A DNA stretch of 64,000 bases from a virus: positions 1 to 64,000 of IMG/VR virus record IMGVR_UViG_3300024518_006178. One strand, written 5' to 3'. The notes beneath the pieces were generated by a model, which worked only from the letters and a program-made list of their open reading frames with translations, made no database searches and was not told the origin of the DNA. The position numbers and the translations under genes were made by a program. Shown here one piece after another: positions 52,574 through 61,696 of the stretch (positions are counted from its first letter, which is position 1; every line of letters begins with the position of its first letter).

Positions 52574-54550
52574 ATGTCACAGAATATCACGCTAGAGTCC
52601 AAGGCTAAGCGGTCTTCTATTATCCAGAATAGAAGGTTTCTCGGCATACTCCCCGGCGGGAAGTATAAGGGTTTCTATATTACGGCCAGCGGCTCCAACC
52701 TGGTCCTGGGGCTGTCGTCGATCAATCCGGCGACGCTCCTTGACGACGGAACAAACATTCTTCTCACCGAAGAGGGCATCCGGATCGAGGAGGATGCTGA
52801 TATTGCCGCTGTTGTCACCCTGGCACCCGGGGATCCGGATCCTAGAATCGACCTGGTGGCAACGAAGCATCGATACAGTGCCGCAAATGAGCCAGCAGAG
52901 CACGTTGTCATACCTGGTTTGGCGGCTCCTTCGCCTATTGCGCCGGACATTCCTGTGGATGGATTCCAGTACGTGGTTCTCGCCCAGGTAACGGTTGGCG
53001 CGTCGGCAACGGATGTTGATCAAACCGACGTGAACAATCTGTCGCTGGTGGCGATTAGCGTGACGACCCAGCCGCTGGTGTCGCTTTCGGACGTTAGTCC
53101 GAGTGAAGCGGACGCCTTCCAGAATATGAATGCGCCGAGTCTGGCGAATCCCACGGCCACAATTCAGGACATTACCGACGCCCTATTGGGTTTTGTTGCG
53201 AGCGTAGACGACCTCGGGCACTGGAAGGTGTCGGCGCAGAGCACCCCTTCCAGTAGTGTCGATGTGACCGGGGGAAGAGCCTACAACCCCGAGATGGATA
53301 CGACTACGGTTATTGCGGCGGGCACCGTGGGCCCGTTTGCGGTGGTACCGAGCGGCGGGGACACGCGAACAGACCTCATTGTCGTCAATCAGACGACCCA
53401 AGCCTTCGCGGTGCGTTCTGGCGTCGTGAACGGCGCTATCGGCCAACCGTTGTTTGCCGACTATCCCGTGGCGCGCGTATTCGTAAATGAGACTTCAGGG
53501 GTTGTGATTGATGCGGCGGATATTACCGACGTAAAGCCCCTCTTCTGGAGGCACGACCAGAGGGTGTCCGGCCTCTTCTATGAGGATGGAAGCCCGGTCG
53601 ATTCTGGCGTTGCGGACGGGCTACAGGCCTCTGAGGCGTCGTCGCCTGGCTCCGGAAACCGGTATCTTACGAATGACGACCTTGATTTGGCCGGGGCCGA
53701 CTCGATTGGATACGTGCCGAGCGCGGCTGGCAACTGGGTGATCACCGCCCCCGACGATGTTGCCAACGCCCTTGACCGTGCTGTCGCCAGGCTTGCCTTG
53801 GTCGAAGAGATTCCGATTGTCAATAAAGAGCTCTTCATAGGCGAAACGCCATCGACCATAACCAAGGACAATTACTACGTCAATGCTGGTATCAAATGCA
53901 CATTGGTGGATAATCCTGCGGCACCGACAAAGAGGCGCACGTATACGGCCCCATCAACCATAACGGGCACGGTGTCGTCGAGCGGCCTAAACGGCTTGGA
54001 CTTCGGCACGTTGGCCATCAACACTTGGTATCACATTTACCTCATTGGCGACTCGACGAATATAAGCCCTCTGGCGACAGTGTTCTCCGCCAATGCCTCG
54101 GCCCCGACGTATCCAACCGGATACGATATATCTAGACGCATAGGATCCATGCGGACAAATGGTTCCAGCGAGGCGCTGCGGGCAAGCAGCTTCGATGGGT
54201 GGACCAGCATGTGGAGTCCGCAAATAGCGGCGCTGTCCTCCCCCGTCGTGCTTCCAGGGGCCACCATTGGTCTAGGGGTGCACGTCCCTCCCGGGTGCCG
54301 GAAGGCGCGTATGACGGTCGACTATGCGGCCTCGGGGGGCGACACGCTGTACACGGCGATAGGCACCCTCGCGCCCACTAATGATGTGAATATGTGGAAG
54401 CGAGTGGTGGCTCATGTGGGGGCCGTGGCGGATATACAGGTCCAGTGGATGCAGCATCTGGACGGCTCATCCCAATTTTATGTCGCCACTGCATCGGCAC
54501 TCGCAACCCTTTTCGACGTTCAGGTTGACGAATATTTCGAGGAACTCTGA
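52574..54550 (+). CDS. Tail fibre protein
   Basis: 658 residues, beta-rich with Asp/Ser/Thr-rich repeats and a C-terminal domain likely to be the tip. No enzymatic motif visible. In tandem with the 580-residue fibre gene. Confidence 0.65.
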   Translation: MSQNITLESKAKRSSIIQNRRFLGILPGGKYKGFYITASGSNLVLGLSSINPATLLDDGTNILLTEEGIRIEEDADIAAVVTLAPGDPDPRIDLVATKHRYSAANEPAEHVVIPGLAAPSPIAPDIPVDGFQYVVLAQVTVGASATDVDQTDVNNLSLVAISVTTQPLVSLSDVSPSEADAFQNMNAPSLANPTATIQDITDALLGFVASVDDLGHWKVSAQSTPSSSVDVTGGRAYNPEMDTTTVIAAGTVGPFAVVPSGGDTRTDLIVVNQTTQAFAVRSGVVNGAIGQPLFADYPVARVFVNETSGVVIDAADITDVKPLFWRHDQRVSGLFYEDGSPVDSGVADGLQASEASSPGSGNRYLTNDDLDLAGADSIGYVPSAAGNWVITAPDDVANALDRAVARLALVEEIPIVNKELFIGETPSTITKDNYYVNAGIKCTLVDNPAAPTKRRTYTAPSTITGTVSSSGLNGLDFGTLAINTWYHIYLIGDSTNISPLATVFSANASAPTYPTGYDISRRIGSMRTNGSSEALRASSFDGWTSMWSPQIAALSSPVVLPGATIGLGVHVPPGCRKARMTVDYAASGGDTLYTAIGTLAPTNDVNMWKRVVAHVGAVADIQVQWMQHLDGSSQFYVATASALATLFDVQVDEYFEEL

Positions 54551-54552
54551 GC

Positions 54553-56295
54553 ATGGCACAGTCACAGCATCCAGAATTCGGCCAGAATAGATTCAGTATT
54601 GCTCTGGTTGACGGCCTCAAAAACATCGTGGACCCGGGTGTTTACTCCGGGTTCAAGGTGGTGGTGGTTACAGCCACCTTCGACATAGAGATTCGCAACC
54701 TGGGCGTGGTGGGTCGAGCCAAGACGACGAGCGGCGTCACCATCGAGGATAACGACACCTCTAGCGCCCTAGATACCATCTCCGTTATTCCGACCCCAAA
54801 CTTGGGCGAGACAAGAATCATTGTGGCCGTAATGAGGTATGCCCATTTGTTGAGCGCGGTTGCGACCTACGAGTTGGTTTATGGAGCTCAGACTGCTGGC
54901 GTGCCCGTAAAACCTGTTATCCCTACGGACGCGATAGAGCTAGCGTCGTGGGAGCTCCCAGAGACTGCGGCGGACATGGACGACGCGGTGAACTTCACCA
55001 ACGTGCTCGAAAGCAATGTCGCTGGCCAGCCCTTGGCTCCTGCTGACGCCACCAACATTTCTGACATTCTTTTGACCGGTGCTGACGGTGGGTCTGAAGA
55101 CAAGTGGTCCCGTTCTGACCACTCGCACAACCACAACAACCTGTCCGCTGTGCCGACAGGGTCGCCTCACGACCTGGGGCAGATTGGTGTCGCCCCAACG
55201 ACCGCTGGCGACTGGGTGGCCCCGCCGACGGACGCTCAACTGGCGCTCGATGAGCTTGCGGCTCGCCTCACCACCGCAGTCGCGCCTGAGGATATTGGTG
55301 TGGCGGCGGCGGCAGGAACATCGAAAGAAGCTGCTCGTGCCGACCACGAGCACGATCATGGTGACCTAACGGGCAACGTGGCCACGCACCACGATACTGT
55401 CCAATCGGTTCATACTCAGGCCAATCCAGCAGCCTGGGCTACACCCGATGGGGGCACCGTCAAGGCGCACCTGGATGAGCTGGCGGGCGTTGGTGCGGCC
55501 AGCGTGCTTTATGAAACCACGGGCCTTTCCATAGAGTGGGGCTCGACCATTGATCAAGCAGTCGTAAAGGAGGGCTTGAGCGTAGTCCTTTACGACGAAA
55601 TGGCGGGCGTGCCCGGAATAAGCGCCACGCCGACGCTGGCGCTGGGTGCCCGGTATACCGCTGACCTCACGCTTGATAAAACGACCGCAACAAGCGCCTT
55701 GGGCCGTGACGTTGCAGGTGCTTTCTCAATTGACACATGGGTTGGGCTTTTCGCCATCGGCGACACGTCCGGCGTAGCGAGCCCGTCGTTCATCTTCTCC
55801 CAGGACTTCACCAATGGTCCGACCTTGCCTGGCACCTATGATGTTTTCCGGCTTCTGTCGATGGGCCGGAATGATGGCAGCGGGGAGCTTATCCCTAGCC
55901 GCAAGATCGGCAAGACTACAATGTACCTGGATGAGCAGCTGGTGTTTTCAGGAGCCCCGCCTATAAGCACGATGGACGGGATCACCACGAGTGAGTTTAT
56001 GCCGACCGAGGATTTGGGCGATCTCATTGGGCACTACGGCGCTAATGGTGGTTCCGGGTCCAACCAGGTCTCGACGATGTGGCTGGCCCACGGGAGCAAA
56101 ATTGGCGCTACCAACGAGGGCTACATCGCCCTGCGGTCGTTCGCCAACTTTTCCGGTTCCATGGCCGTGGGCAACGCGTTGAGCGTGCCCACGCGGGGTG
56201 GGGCTGCCGATAATATTGCAAAATCTAGAAACAATGGCGTCGCCTTTACGGGTGCCGATGTTCTTGTGCAGGGGTGGGATGACAACATCGTTTAA
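54553..56295 (+). CDS. Tail fibre protein with His-rich metal-binding motifs
   Basis: 580 residues. Two histidine clusters, SDHSHNHNNL (about 189) and DHEHDHGDL (about 263), are of the HxH kind that coordinates metal in trimeric fibre shafts such as T4 long and short tail fibres. The C-terminal 200 residues look like a beta tip domain with YGANGGSGSN. Probable receptor-binding fibre. Confidence 0.7.
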   Translation: MAQSQHPEFGQNRFSIALVDGLKNIVDPGVYSGFKVVVVTATFDIEIRNLGVVGRAKTTSGVTIEDNDTSSALDTISVIPTPNLGETRIIVAVMRYAHLLSAVATYELVYGAQTAGVPVKPVIPTDAIELASWELPETAADMDDAVNFTNVLESNVAGQPLAPADATNISDILLTGADGGSEDKWSRSDHSHNHNNLSAVPTGSPHDLGQIGVAPTTAGDWVAPPTDAQLALDELAARLTTAVAPEDIGVAAAAGTSKEAARADHEHDHGDLTGNVATHHDTVQSVHTQANPAAWATPDGGTVKAHLDELAGVGAASVLYETTGLSIEWGSTIDQAVVKEGLSVVLYDEMAGVPGISATPTLALGARYTADLTLDKTTATSALGRDVAGAFSIDTWVGLFAIGDTSGVASPSFIFSQDFTNGPTLPGTYDVFRLLSMGRNDGSGELIPSRKIGKTTMYLDEQLVFSGAPPISTMDGITTSEFMPTEDLGDLIGHYGANGGSGSNQVSTMWLAHGSKIGATNEGYIALRSFANFSGSMAVGNALSVPTRGGAADNIAKSRNNGVAFTGADVLVQGWDDNIV

Positions 56296-56309
56296 GAGGA
56301 GGATAGCGC

Positions 56310-56783
56310 ATGGTACCGGCAATTATGTTGGCTCAGGTAAGTGACGAGGCGGGACAGGCTGCTCTTGATGCAGCCATTCAGGCTGCGACTGCATTGGCGC
56401 AGGGCGGCAGCGTGGTTTGGAAGATCGTGCTTATTGTGCTCACGTTGGTGGGCGCACCCTTAGCGGCGCTTGCGATCTTCTATATCAACAAGTTGATGAA
56501 GAAGACGGGCATTGAGTTCGGCGAGACCTTGCAGATAATGGTTCGTAGTCAGGCCGACCGGGTTATCGATCAGGTGGAGGCCTGGGCCAATAAGAAAGCC
56601 AAAGAGGGAAGCAAGCAGGACAGTAAGTCCAAGCTGGCGAAGGGCCTGGCCCTGCTGACTGCTGTGCTAGAGTCTACTGGCGCAGACAAGATGGTGTCCA
56701 GCAAGCTTGAGCATATTCTTGAGGAGCGTCTCATGGCGCGTAACATCGTAAAAACCGAGGGGTCCAGCTCGGACCCTTCTTAA
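56310..56783 (+). CDS. Holin candidate
   Basis: 157 residues. A short N-terminus with Ala-rich helix, one strong transmembrane segment (about 36-60, VWKIVLIVLTLVGAPLAALA), then a long charged amphipathic helical tail. This fits one-TM holins with a cytoplasmic domain (LLH type). It follows the fibres and precedes a small lipoprotein, as in lysis cassettes, though no endolysin is recognised in the window. Confidence 0.55.
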   Translation: MVPAIMLAQVSDEAGQAALDAAIQAATALAQGGSVVWKIVLIVLTLVGAPLAALAIFYINKLMKKTGIEFGETLQIMVRSQADRVIDQVEAWANKKAKEGSKQDSKSKLAKGLALLTAVLESTGADKMVSSKLEHILEERLMARNIVKTEGSSSDPS

Positions 56784-56801
56784 CCGGCAAAGGAGATGGT
56801 G

Positions 56802-57053
56802 ATGCGAAAGATTCTTATTCCGCTCGTTTTGGTGGCCTTGTTGCTGCCAGCGTGCAATCCGCTTTCGAAGCTGGGGCAGGACGCGGTGAAACAGAACCGC
56901 GAGAACGTGGCGTGGATGAGCACGGAGCTGACGAGGTATCTGGACAAGGACGAGAAAGAGGACAAGGACACGCTGGACGACGTGAGACTGGGGATCAAAA
57001 AGGCCATGAGCCTGGCTCTCAAGATCGAGAAACAGGTCAAGGAGGACAAATAA
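56802..57053 (+). CDS. Small lipoprotein (outer spanin candidate)
   Basis: 83 residues. MRKILIPLVLVALLLPAC is a lipoprotein signal with the lipobox cysteine at residue 18. The mature part is a charged helix. ATG 56802 has better spacing to AAGGAG than the in-frame ATG 56796. An outer-membrane spanin role is suggested by the neighbouring holin candidate and would imply a Gram-negative host. Confidence 0.7.
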   Translation: MRKILIPLVLVALLLPACNPLSKLGQDAVKQNRENVAWMSTELTRYLDKDEKEDKDTLDDVRLGIKKAMSLALKIEKQVKEDK

Positions 57054-57382
57054 TGGGAACCGAAGAACAAATCTCCAAGCTGGCGGACTCGCTCAAGGAT
57101 CAAATCGTGAGCGACGCGGCCACAGTCATCAAGGACATGACCGCTGAAGACACGGAGTTCTTCGCGGATCTGGCCAAGCGATACGCCAAGGCGTATTTCA
57201 AGAAGAAGACGGGCGACGCAGATGATCAGGCGTCCGCCGAGAGGAGCATCGAGGCTCTTGACATTGCCATGGGCTCCAAGGTCGCCGAGCGTGGGCTCGA
57301 CTTCATTGAGCACGGCCAGGACATGTTGATGAGCATCCTGAAGACCGTGGGCAAGACCGTGCTCACGCTCGCCCTTGCGTAG
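57053..57382 (+). CDS. Hypothetical helical protein
   Basis: 109 residues, helical and charged, with a mildly hydrophobic C-terminus (SILKTVGKTVLTLALA). ATG 57053 overlaps the previous stop (TAATG). An upstream in-frame extension lies in the lipoprotein gene. Role unknown; possibly part of the lysis cassette. Confidence 0.65.
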   Translation: MGTEEQISKLADSLKDQIVSDAATVIKDMTAEDTEFFADLAKRYAKAYFKKKTGDADDQASAERSIEALDIAMGSKVAERGLDFIEHGQDMLMSILKTVGKTVLTLALA

Positions 57383-57391
57383 GAGTAGGCC

Positions 57392-58000
57392 ATGAGCCTA
57401 GCCATCGAGTGGACCGTTGTGGAGGGCGCGTTCAGCTACACTGTTCAGCGCTCTCCAGCTGGCGGAAACAGTTTCGTAGATATAGCTACGGATGAGTCGG
57501 GGCCGGTGTATATAGATACAACGAACCCCAGTGACTTCACGTTGCTATATCAGGTCATCGCCATAGACTCGAAGGGCGATGAGCTTGGATCCAATCCGAC
57601 CACGCCGCTCACCATCTATGAGGTGGATGAGACGACGTTGTGCTGCCTGTCTGGTAGGCTTGTCGATGCCACGGGGCGACCCCTGGATGACGCCGAGGTG
57701 CGCATCTATGAGCGTCCTGGGGACGAAAAGTTCTATCAGGACCTGCGGACAAACATCGGTGACGATGCTCATCAGTTCTCGGATGCGGATGATCTTATTG
57801 AGGCCTCCTGGGAGCGGGAGGTCCAGACGGATGGCCAGGGCCGATTCCAGATCTACCTGCTGCGCAACAAGCTGTTCGTCGTGTTCGAGCCAAGGACGAA
57901 GCTAAAGCTGTGGTTCATGGTCCCGGACCAGGTCGCTGTCGGTCTGCACGAGATCGAGGGCACATTCGGATACCGGATCAGGATACACAATCCGTTCTAA
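57392..58000 (+). CDS. FN3-like plus carboxypeptidase-regulatory-like protein
   Basis: 202 residues. The first about 75 residues look like a fibronectin type III domain (W....GA.SYTVQRSPAGG...Y.VIAID). The rest has GRLVDATGRPLDDAEVRIY and TDGQGRFQI, the pattern of carboxypeptidase-regulatory-like (transthyretin-like) domains. Surface adhesion domain on the virion likely. Confidence 0.7.
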   Translation: MSLAIEWTVVEGAFSYTVQRSPAGGNSFVDIATDESGPVYIDTTNPSDFTLLYQVIAIDSKGDELGSNPTTPLTIYEVDETTLCCLSGRLVDATGRPLDDAEVRIYERPGDEKFYQDLRTNIGDDAHQFSDADDLIEASWEREVQTDGQGRFQIYLLRNKLFVVFEPRTKLKLWFMVPDQVAVGLHEIEGTFGYRIRIHNPF

Positions 58001-58010
58001 GGGTTAGAGA

Positions 58011-59357
58011 ATGCCTACACCGACTGGCGTAACGATGACGATCAACACGGGCGACGAGGCCACAAACGACCTCGACGTGACCCTGAGCATCGCCGCCACA
58101 GGCGCGGATGAGATGCGCTTCTCGAACAACGGCGGCTTTAGCTGGTCGCCGTTCGAGGCGTACGCCACATCCAAAGCCTGGAACATGTCCGACTTCGATG
58201 GCTTGGCCAGCGAGGGCATTAAGACGGTCCTCATGGAGGTCCGGGATCTTTTTGATGACGAACGAGCCCAGGTAACGGACTTCATCCTCTTCGACGTGCC
58301 CGTCCCCAGGATCGTTTTTGATGCGCTAACACCGCCGTTTCAGAGGTCGGACACCAATATAGTCGAAATACCCTACGCGGGATTCGAGGACTCCCTGGCG
58401 GCTGCTGACGCCGTGGCTCTTCTTGGTGCAGAGATTGATACCAGCGGGCTATTTACTGGGGGTGAATTAGACCTTCTGGAGCTCCCTGGCGACTCCCTGA
58501 ATGACGGAAGGGTGGGCCTGCTCTTCTCAAATGCGGGAGAGAGCCTGGTCTTTGTGGCGGATCTCCTCGGAACATTTGGCATGGAGATCGCCAGCGCTGC
58601 AACACGTGTCCGCCTGAAGCCCCAGTTCGGGTCGAAAACCGGCGACTGGGCTGTGTCCCCGGCATTTACCATTCAGATACAGGATCCTCCTGTCACTGAG
58701 GAGCTGGGCCGGAAGACGATTCCGGGGCGCGCTATCACGCTCGTGGCCTATTTCCGGAACGCCCTCAATGAGCTTGAGGACCCCACGGTTGGCCCGACCC
58801 TGGAGGAGGTTTTGGACTCGACGGACACCGATCAGCTCGGTGGGTCTGTTCCAATGGTGTCGACGGTTGCTGGGGTATGGACCTATAGCTTCACGCCAGC
58901 GGTCACCGACCCGGTGGGGCAATGGCGATACAGGGTCAGCTACGAGATGGGGGGACCCGTTGGCGCAGAAGAGCTGCTGGGATTCTTCATCGTAGAAACC
59001 CCCACCGTGGCTTCGTTCCCGCTTCAGAACGACACATGCGTGCTGTACGGCGATCTGTTTCTGGGCGACGGAATGCCCTTCGAGAATGCGCTGGTCCAGG
59101 TCGCGCCCCACCATTTGTCGGATCCCGAGCTGGGGAATACGACCAGCGTCTCTACCTCGCGCAGGGAAGTTCTTACGGATGCAAACGGACATTTCGAGAT
59201 AGAGATGATCAGGAATACAGAGGTAGTGGTGCGAATTCCCGATCTGGGCTACAAGCAGTTCGGTAAGATACCCGACGATGACGCCGCCGAGTACAAGACT
59301 ATTACCACCCTGCTGCCGACCGGCACGCGAGATAAGTTCGGCAACAGGGTCCCATAG
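58011..59357 (+). CDS. Ig-like repeat virion surface protein
   Basis: 448 residues with several beta sandwich-like regions; the last has GDLFLGDGMPFENALVQV and TDANGHFEIEMI, the same regulatory-like domain as the gene before it. Last gene of the plus-strand block. Probably a decoration or adhesion protein. Confidence 0.7.
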   Translation: MPTPTGVTMTINTGDEATNDLDVTLSIAATGADEMRFSNNGGFSWSPFEAYATSKAWNMSDFDGLASEGIKTVLMEVRDLFDDERAQVTDFILFDVPVPRIVFDALTPPFQRSDTNIVEIPYAGFEDSLAAADAVALLGAEIDTSGLFTGGELDLLELPGDSLNDGRVGLLFSNAGESLVFVADLLGTFGMEIASAATRVRLKPQFGSKTGDWAVSPAFTIQIQDPPVTEELGRKTIPGRAITLVAYFRNALNELEDPTVGPTLEEVLDSTDTDQLGGSVPMVSTVAGVWTYSFTPAVTDPVGQWRYRVSYEMGGPVGAEELLGFFIVETPTVASFPLQNDTCVLYGDLFLGDGMPFENALVQVAPHHLSDPELGNTTSVSTSRREVLTDANGHFEIEMIRNTEVVVRIPDLGYKQFGKIPDDDAAEYKTITTLLPTGTRDKFGNRVP

Positions 59358-59359
59358 CT

Positions 59360-59391
59360 AAAAAAGGGGGGCGGCAATGCGCCCGCCCCCC
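59360..59391 (-). terminator. Terminator of the retron operon
   Basis: On the minus strand GGGGGGCGG pairs with CCGCCCCCC over 8 nt and is followed by TTTTTTA. It lies after the 62-residue membrane protein and between convergent operons; on the plus strand there is no T-run. Confidence 0.88.
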
Positions 59392-59396
59392 GTGTA

Positions 59397-59585
59397 CTAC
59401 CTCTTCTTCATTCGAGTCCCGGTCAGCGTCAGCACGCTGCTCGGCTCGAACATCATTGGGTCAGAGTCTCCTTGTTTGTTAGACCTGACCCTCTTCGCGA
59501 TCTGCGCGCCGAAGTACAGCGCGGCACCTAAATACATCGAAACCTCGATGCCAACATCGACCCAACTAACAGCAGTTCTCTTCAT
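59397..59585 (-). CDS. Small single-span membrane protein
   Basis: 62 residues with one transmembrane segment (about 11-30, VGIEVSMYLGAALYFGA) and a basic tail. SD TGGAGGG. Last gene of the RT operon, before a terminator. Some retrons carry membrane effectors, so this is a candidate effector, but the sequence alone does not show toxicity. Confidence 0.7.
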   Translation of the reverse strand: MKRTAVSWVDVGIEVSMYLGAALYFGAQIAKRVRSNKQGDSDPMMFEPSSVLTLTGTRMKKR

Positions 59586-59606
59586 GCTTCGCCCTCCAGG
59601 TTTTGA

Positions 59607-59627
59607 CTCCCAACATGGGAGCTTTTT
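59607..59627 (+). terminator. Plus-strand terminator
   Basis: CTCCCA-ACA-TGGGAG (59607-59621) followed by CTTTTT. It would catch read-through from the structural block before it enters the RT operon as antisense. Confidence 0.7.
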
Positions 59628-59633
59628 CCGGGG

Positions 59634-59972
59634 CTACTCAGGAATCGTCATAGGGATACCATTTAGCGACTTTTCCTTAGGGTCGATAAGCAACGTTCGG
59701 TCAAGGACCTCTCCTTCTGATGGGTCACTGACCTTGCCAGACTTCTTCGAGCTTCCGGTCTTGATACGACGGTATAGCTTGTCGTCTTGAAGTTGCTCGA
59801 TGAGGGCCTGCATCCTTTTCACCGTTTTCACGCAGGCTCGCCTTCTTGCAAGAGTGACCTCGTCCAGATCTTGAGTGCTCATCATCCGTGTGATCTGGAC
59901 GTGCTGACGGGACGCCTCTTCCATCTGTTTTGTATATACCCTAATTAGGATCTCTCTTTCTAGTTTTGTCAT
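59634..59972 (-). CDS. RT-coupled helical accessory protein
   Basis: 112 residues from ATG 59972, which overlaps the RT stop as ATGA; SD GGGAGG lies 10 nt upstream. A GTG 18 nt further up is also possible. Helical and charged (MTKLEREILIRVYTKQMEEA..., RRRACVKTVKRMQALIEQLQ), then a disordered Ser/Lys stretch and a short hydrophobic end. No family recognised. Tight coupling makes it a likely partner of the RT, or an effector. Confidence 0.75.
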   Translation of the reverse strand: MTKLEREILIRVYTKQMEEASRQHVQITRMMSTQDLDEVTLARRRACVKTVKRMQALIEQLQDDKLYRRIKTGSSKKSGKVSDPSEGEVLDRTLLIDPKEKSLNGIPMTIPE

Positions 59973-61318
59973 ATCAGTAGGACCTCCCACTGCGTTTTCA
60001 TTCTATTTGTTCTTTCCGGATTCACCATTTGGAAGAACGCTAGGTTTCCGGACACCCATCCGGTGAATCTTTTGGGCGACACGCCCGCCTTTTTGGCCGC
60101 AGCCGGTATACCCAGTACCTTGGCGTTGTGGATCGCCGCTCGCACGCGACGGAACTTCTGGCGAGAGATATTGGGCTTCTCGTTTGCCACGAGACCTGTT
60201 ACCCACTGTCTGCGCCCCCTTCTCATGATTTTGGTCTTTGCCTCATTCACCTGGAATCCCTCCTCTGCGACTATCCGTTTTACGACGCTGATGATGCCAT
60301 CCACGGCACCGAGGACGTAATTAGGGTTGTCTGCCCTGCTGAACGAGAAGGTTATGTCGTCCGCGTATCTTGTGTACGTCCACTTTTGGCGGCCCAGGTA
60401 GCTCTGTAGCTTCTTGTCTAGGCGGTAGGTCACCATGTTGGACAGACGTGGGCTGGTCGGTGCCCCCTGCGGCAGAGCGCCCTTCCATGTGGATATGGCC
60501 GTGATTATTCCGGCCACCTTAGTGTCGAGCCCCACGCTTTTTAGGGCTCCGAATACGCGCGGGAACCCAATCGAAGGGAAGAAGTCCTTTAGGTCTAGGC
60601 TGATCACAATGTCCTTACCCGAATGCCGCTCGGCATTCTCGCGAATGCTAATGCCGGGCTCAAATCCCACGGATGCCGGATGGGCTGGGACCTGATAGAG
60701 GACGTGTTCGAGTATGGCTTTTTGCAGCCACTTGAGTGCGCTGTTCGGGGCGGTGATCTCTCGCTGCCCTGTTCCGTTCCTTTTCGGGACGAACCAACTG
60801 TGGTACAGCGTTGGGTCCTTGTGGGCTAGACGCCTCAGCATCCAGGTGATAAGTCGGTTCTTTCTGCCAACAGCCATGGCCAGATCGAACGACGTTTTTA
60901 AGTCCGAGATCTTTATGGTGGGAACCTTGACCGGCTGAGAGATGATGAAGCCATACTCCTCATTCATAGGAGCGCATCTCTTGCATACCGCCTTCTTCAT
61001 GGGGTAGCAGATCTTGTAGTGCGTGCAGGCACCACAGATCGGGGACGCCAGCCAGTTCATGCAATTGCGACGATTGTTCTTGTTGTTGTGTTGCCAGCAG
61101 GCGAACCTATTGGCACAGGCTTCACATACGGAGGCGTGCGTCTTGCCGCCCAGGACAAACGGTGTGCTCCAGAATATCTTGCTGACAGTTACGGCACCTT
61201 CGTAGCTTTTTTCCGCAGGGGTTGTCTGCACGACCCCCTGGCTCGACTTCACTTTCCTCAAGAATACAGGGTGTCGCTGCCCTTTGTGATCAAGGAAATA
61301 GCAGTCATCTGGCTTCAT
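59969..61318 (-). CDS. Retron-type reverse transcriptase with Cys-rich N-terminus
   Basis: 449 residues. RT motifs in order: R186-E-I-T-A-P-N (RT1), GFEPGISIRENAERH (218-232) and D242-L-K-D-F-F-P-S-I (RT2/3), L-P-Q-G-A-P-T-S-P (282-290), Y318-A-D-D321, and V373-T-G-L-V-A-N (377 on) with R-x-x-R-x-x-x-R-x-x-I-H. The NAxxH and VTG elements are hallmarks of retron RTs; DGR RTs have SQ after the G motif. Catalytic Asp: 242, 320 and 321. The N-terminal 160 residues carry Cys 65, 68, 74, 86, 95, 98, 104, 112 and 115, a likely multi-zinc domain not usual in retrons. SD AGGAG. Makes msDNA from the upstream RNA (inference). Confidence 0.92.
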   Translation of the reverse strand: MKPDDCYFLDHKGQRHPVFLRKVKSSQGVVQTTPAEKSYEGAVTVSKIFWSTPFVLGGKTHASVCEACANRFACWQHNNKNNRRNCMNWLASPICGACTHYKICYPMKKAVCKRCAPMNEEYGFIISQPVKVPTIKISDLKTSFDLAMAVGRKNRLITWMLRRLAHKDPTLYHSWFVPKRNGTGQREITAPNSALKWLQKAILEHVLYQVPAHPASVGFEPGISIRENAERHSGKDIVISLDLKDFFPSIGFPRVFGALKSVGLDTKVAGIITAISTWKGALPQGAPTSPRLSNMVTYRLDKKLQSYLGRQKWTYTRYADDITFSFSRADNPNYVLGAVDGIISVVKRIVAEEGFQVNEAKTKIMRRGRRQWVTGLVANEKPNISRQKFRRVRAAIHNAKVLGIPAAAKKAGVSPKRFTGWVSGNLAFFQMVNPERTNRMKTQWEVLLI

Positions 61319-61361
61319 ATCTTCAGCTCCTATCTTTAGTTTCCAATCGTCTAGGTTGCCA

Positions 61362-61409
61362 AATATCTCGAAATGGCTTTACTCGCAGAGTAAATGCATG
61401 AGAGATATT
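61362..61409. repeat. Hairpin array unit H0, nested in a longer stem
   Basis: Inner hairpin TTTACTC-GCA-GAGTAAA (61378-61394), 7-bp stem and 3-nt loop, inside outer arms AATATCTC (61362-61369) and GAGATATT (61402-61409). Last hairpin before the RT; AT-rich, unlike the others. Confidence 0.8.
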
Positions 61410-61448
61410 GTCGCAATCGTAAGTGTGTGTCGAGAACGATAGATCCCA

Positions 61449-61465
61449 GACGGCGAGACGCCGTC
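61449..61465. repeat. Hairpin array unit H1
   Basis: GACGGCG-AGA-CGCCGTC: perfect 7-bp stem, 3-nt loop. On the minus strand it is preceded by CCTATGTATATTGT, similar to the segments before H3 and H5. Confidence 0.85.
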
Positions 61466-61519
61466 ACAATATACATAGGAGTTGCTAAGGCAGGCCTGCT
61501 TTACTTGGCGCGGCGGCTG

Positions 61520-61548
61520 GATGCGTCCGCCGCCTCGGCGGAAGCATC
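61520..61548. repeat. Hairpin array unit H2 (extended stem)
   Basis: TCCGCCG-CCT-CGGCGGA (61526-61542), 7-bp stem and 3-nt loop, extended by GATGC/GCATC beyond one mismatch. An alternative pairing of GGCGGC (61512-61517) with GCCGCC (61529-61534) is possible. Confidence 0.82.
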
Positions 61549-61604
61549 TCTTCCTAAAACCGACGCAATTAACACGTTGTGTTGTGGAGAAACAAAAGTC
61601 CACC

Positions 61605-61621
61605 AGGGGCGAAGCGCCCCT
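61605..61621. repeat. Hairpin array unit H3
   Basis: AGGGGCG-AAG-CGCCCCT: perfect 7-bp stem, 3-nt loop. Compared with H1 and H5, outer pairs change on both sides, keeping the pairing. Confidence 0.85.
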
Positions 61622-61660
61622 GTAATGTACCAGGCCCTTGCTTGACTATACGTGGTCCAC

Positions 61661-61688
61661 CCAGATTGGACACGGCATCACAAAATAC
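61661..61688. repeat. Degenerate array unit between H3 and H5
   Basis: CCAGA-N12-TCACAAAATAC aligns with CCAGA-N13-TCACAATATAC of the H1 unit (from 61447), but the central hairpin is lost. Looks like a decayed copy. Confidence 0.5.
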
Positions 61689-61696
61689 TCTTCCGT

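Noticed and set aside
61379-61603. Minus-strand 74-codon frame upstream of the RT with repeated V-Y/G-A-S-P like peptides
   Set aside because: Again explained by the hairpin array; no SD, stops in neighbouring units, Cys/Arg-rich translation.
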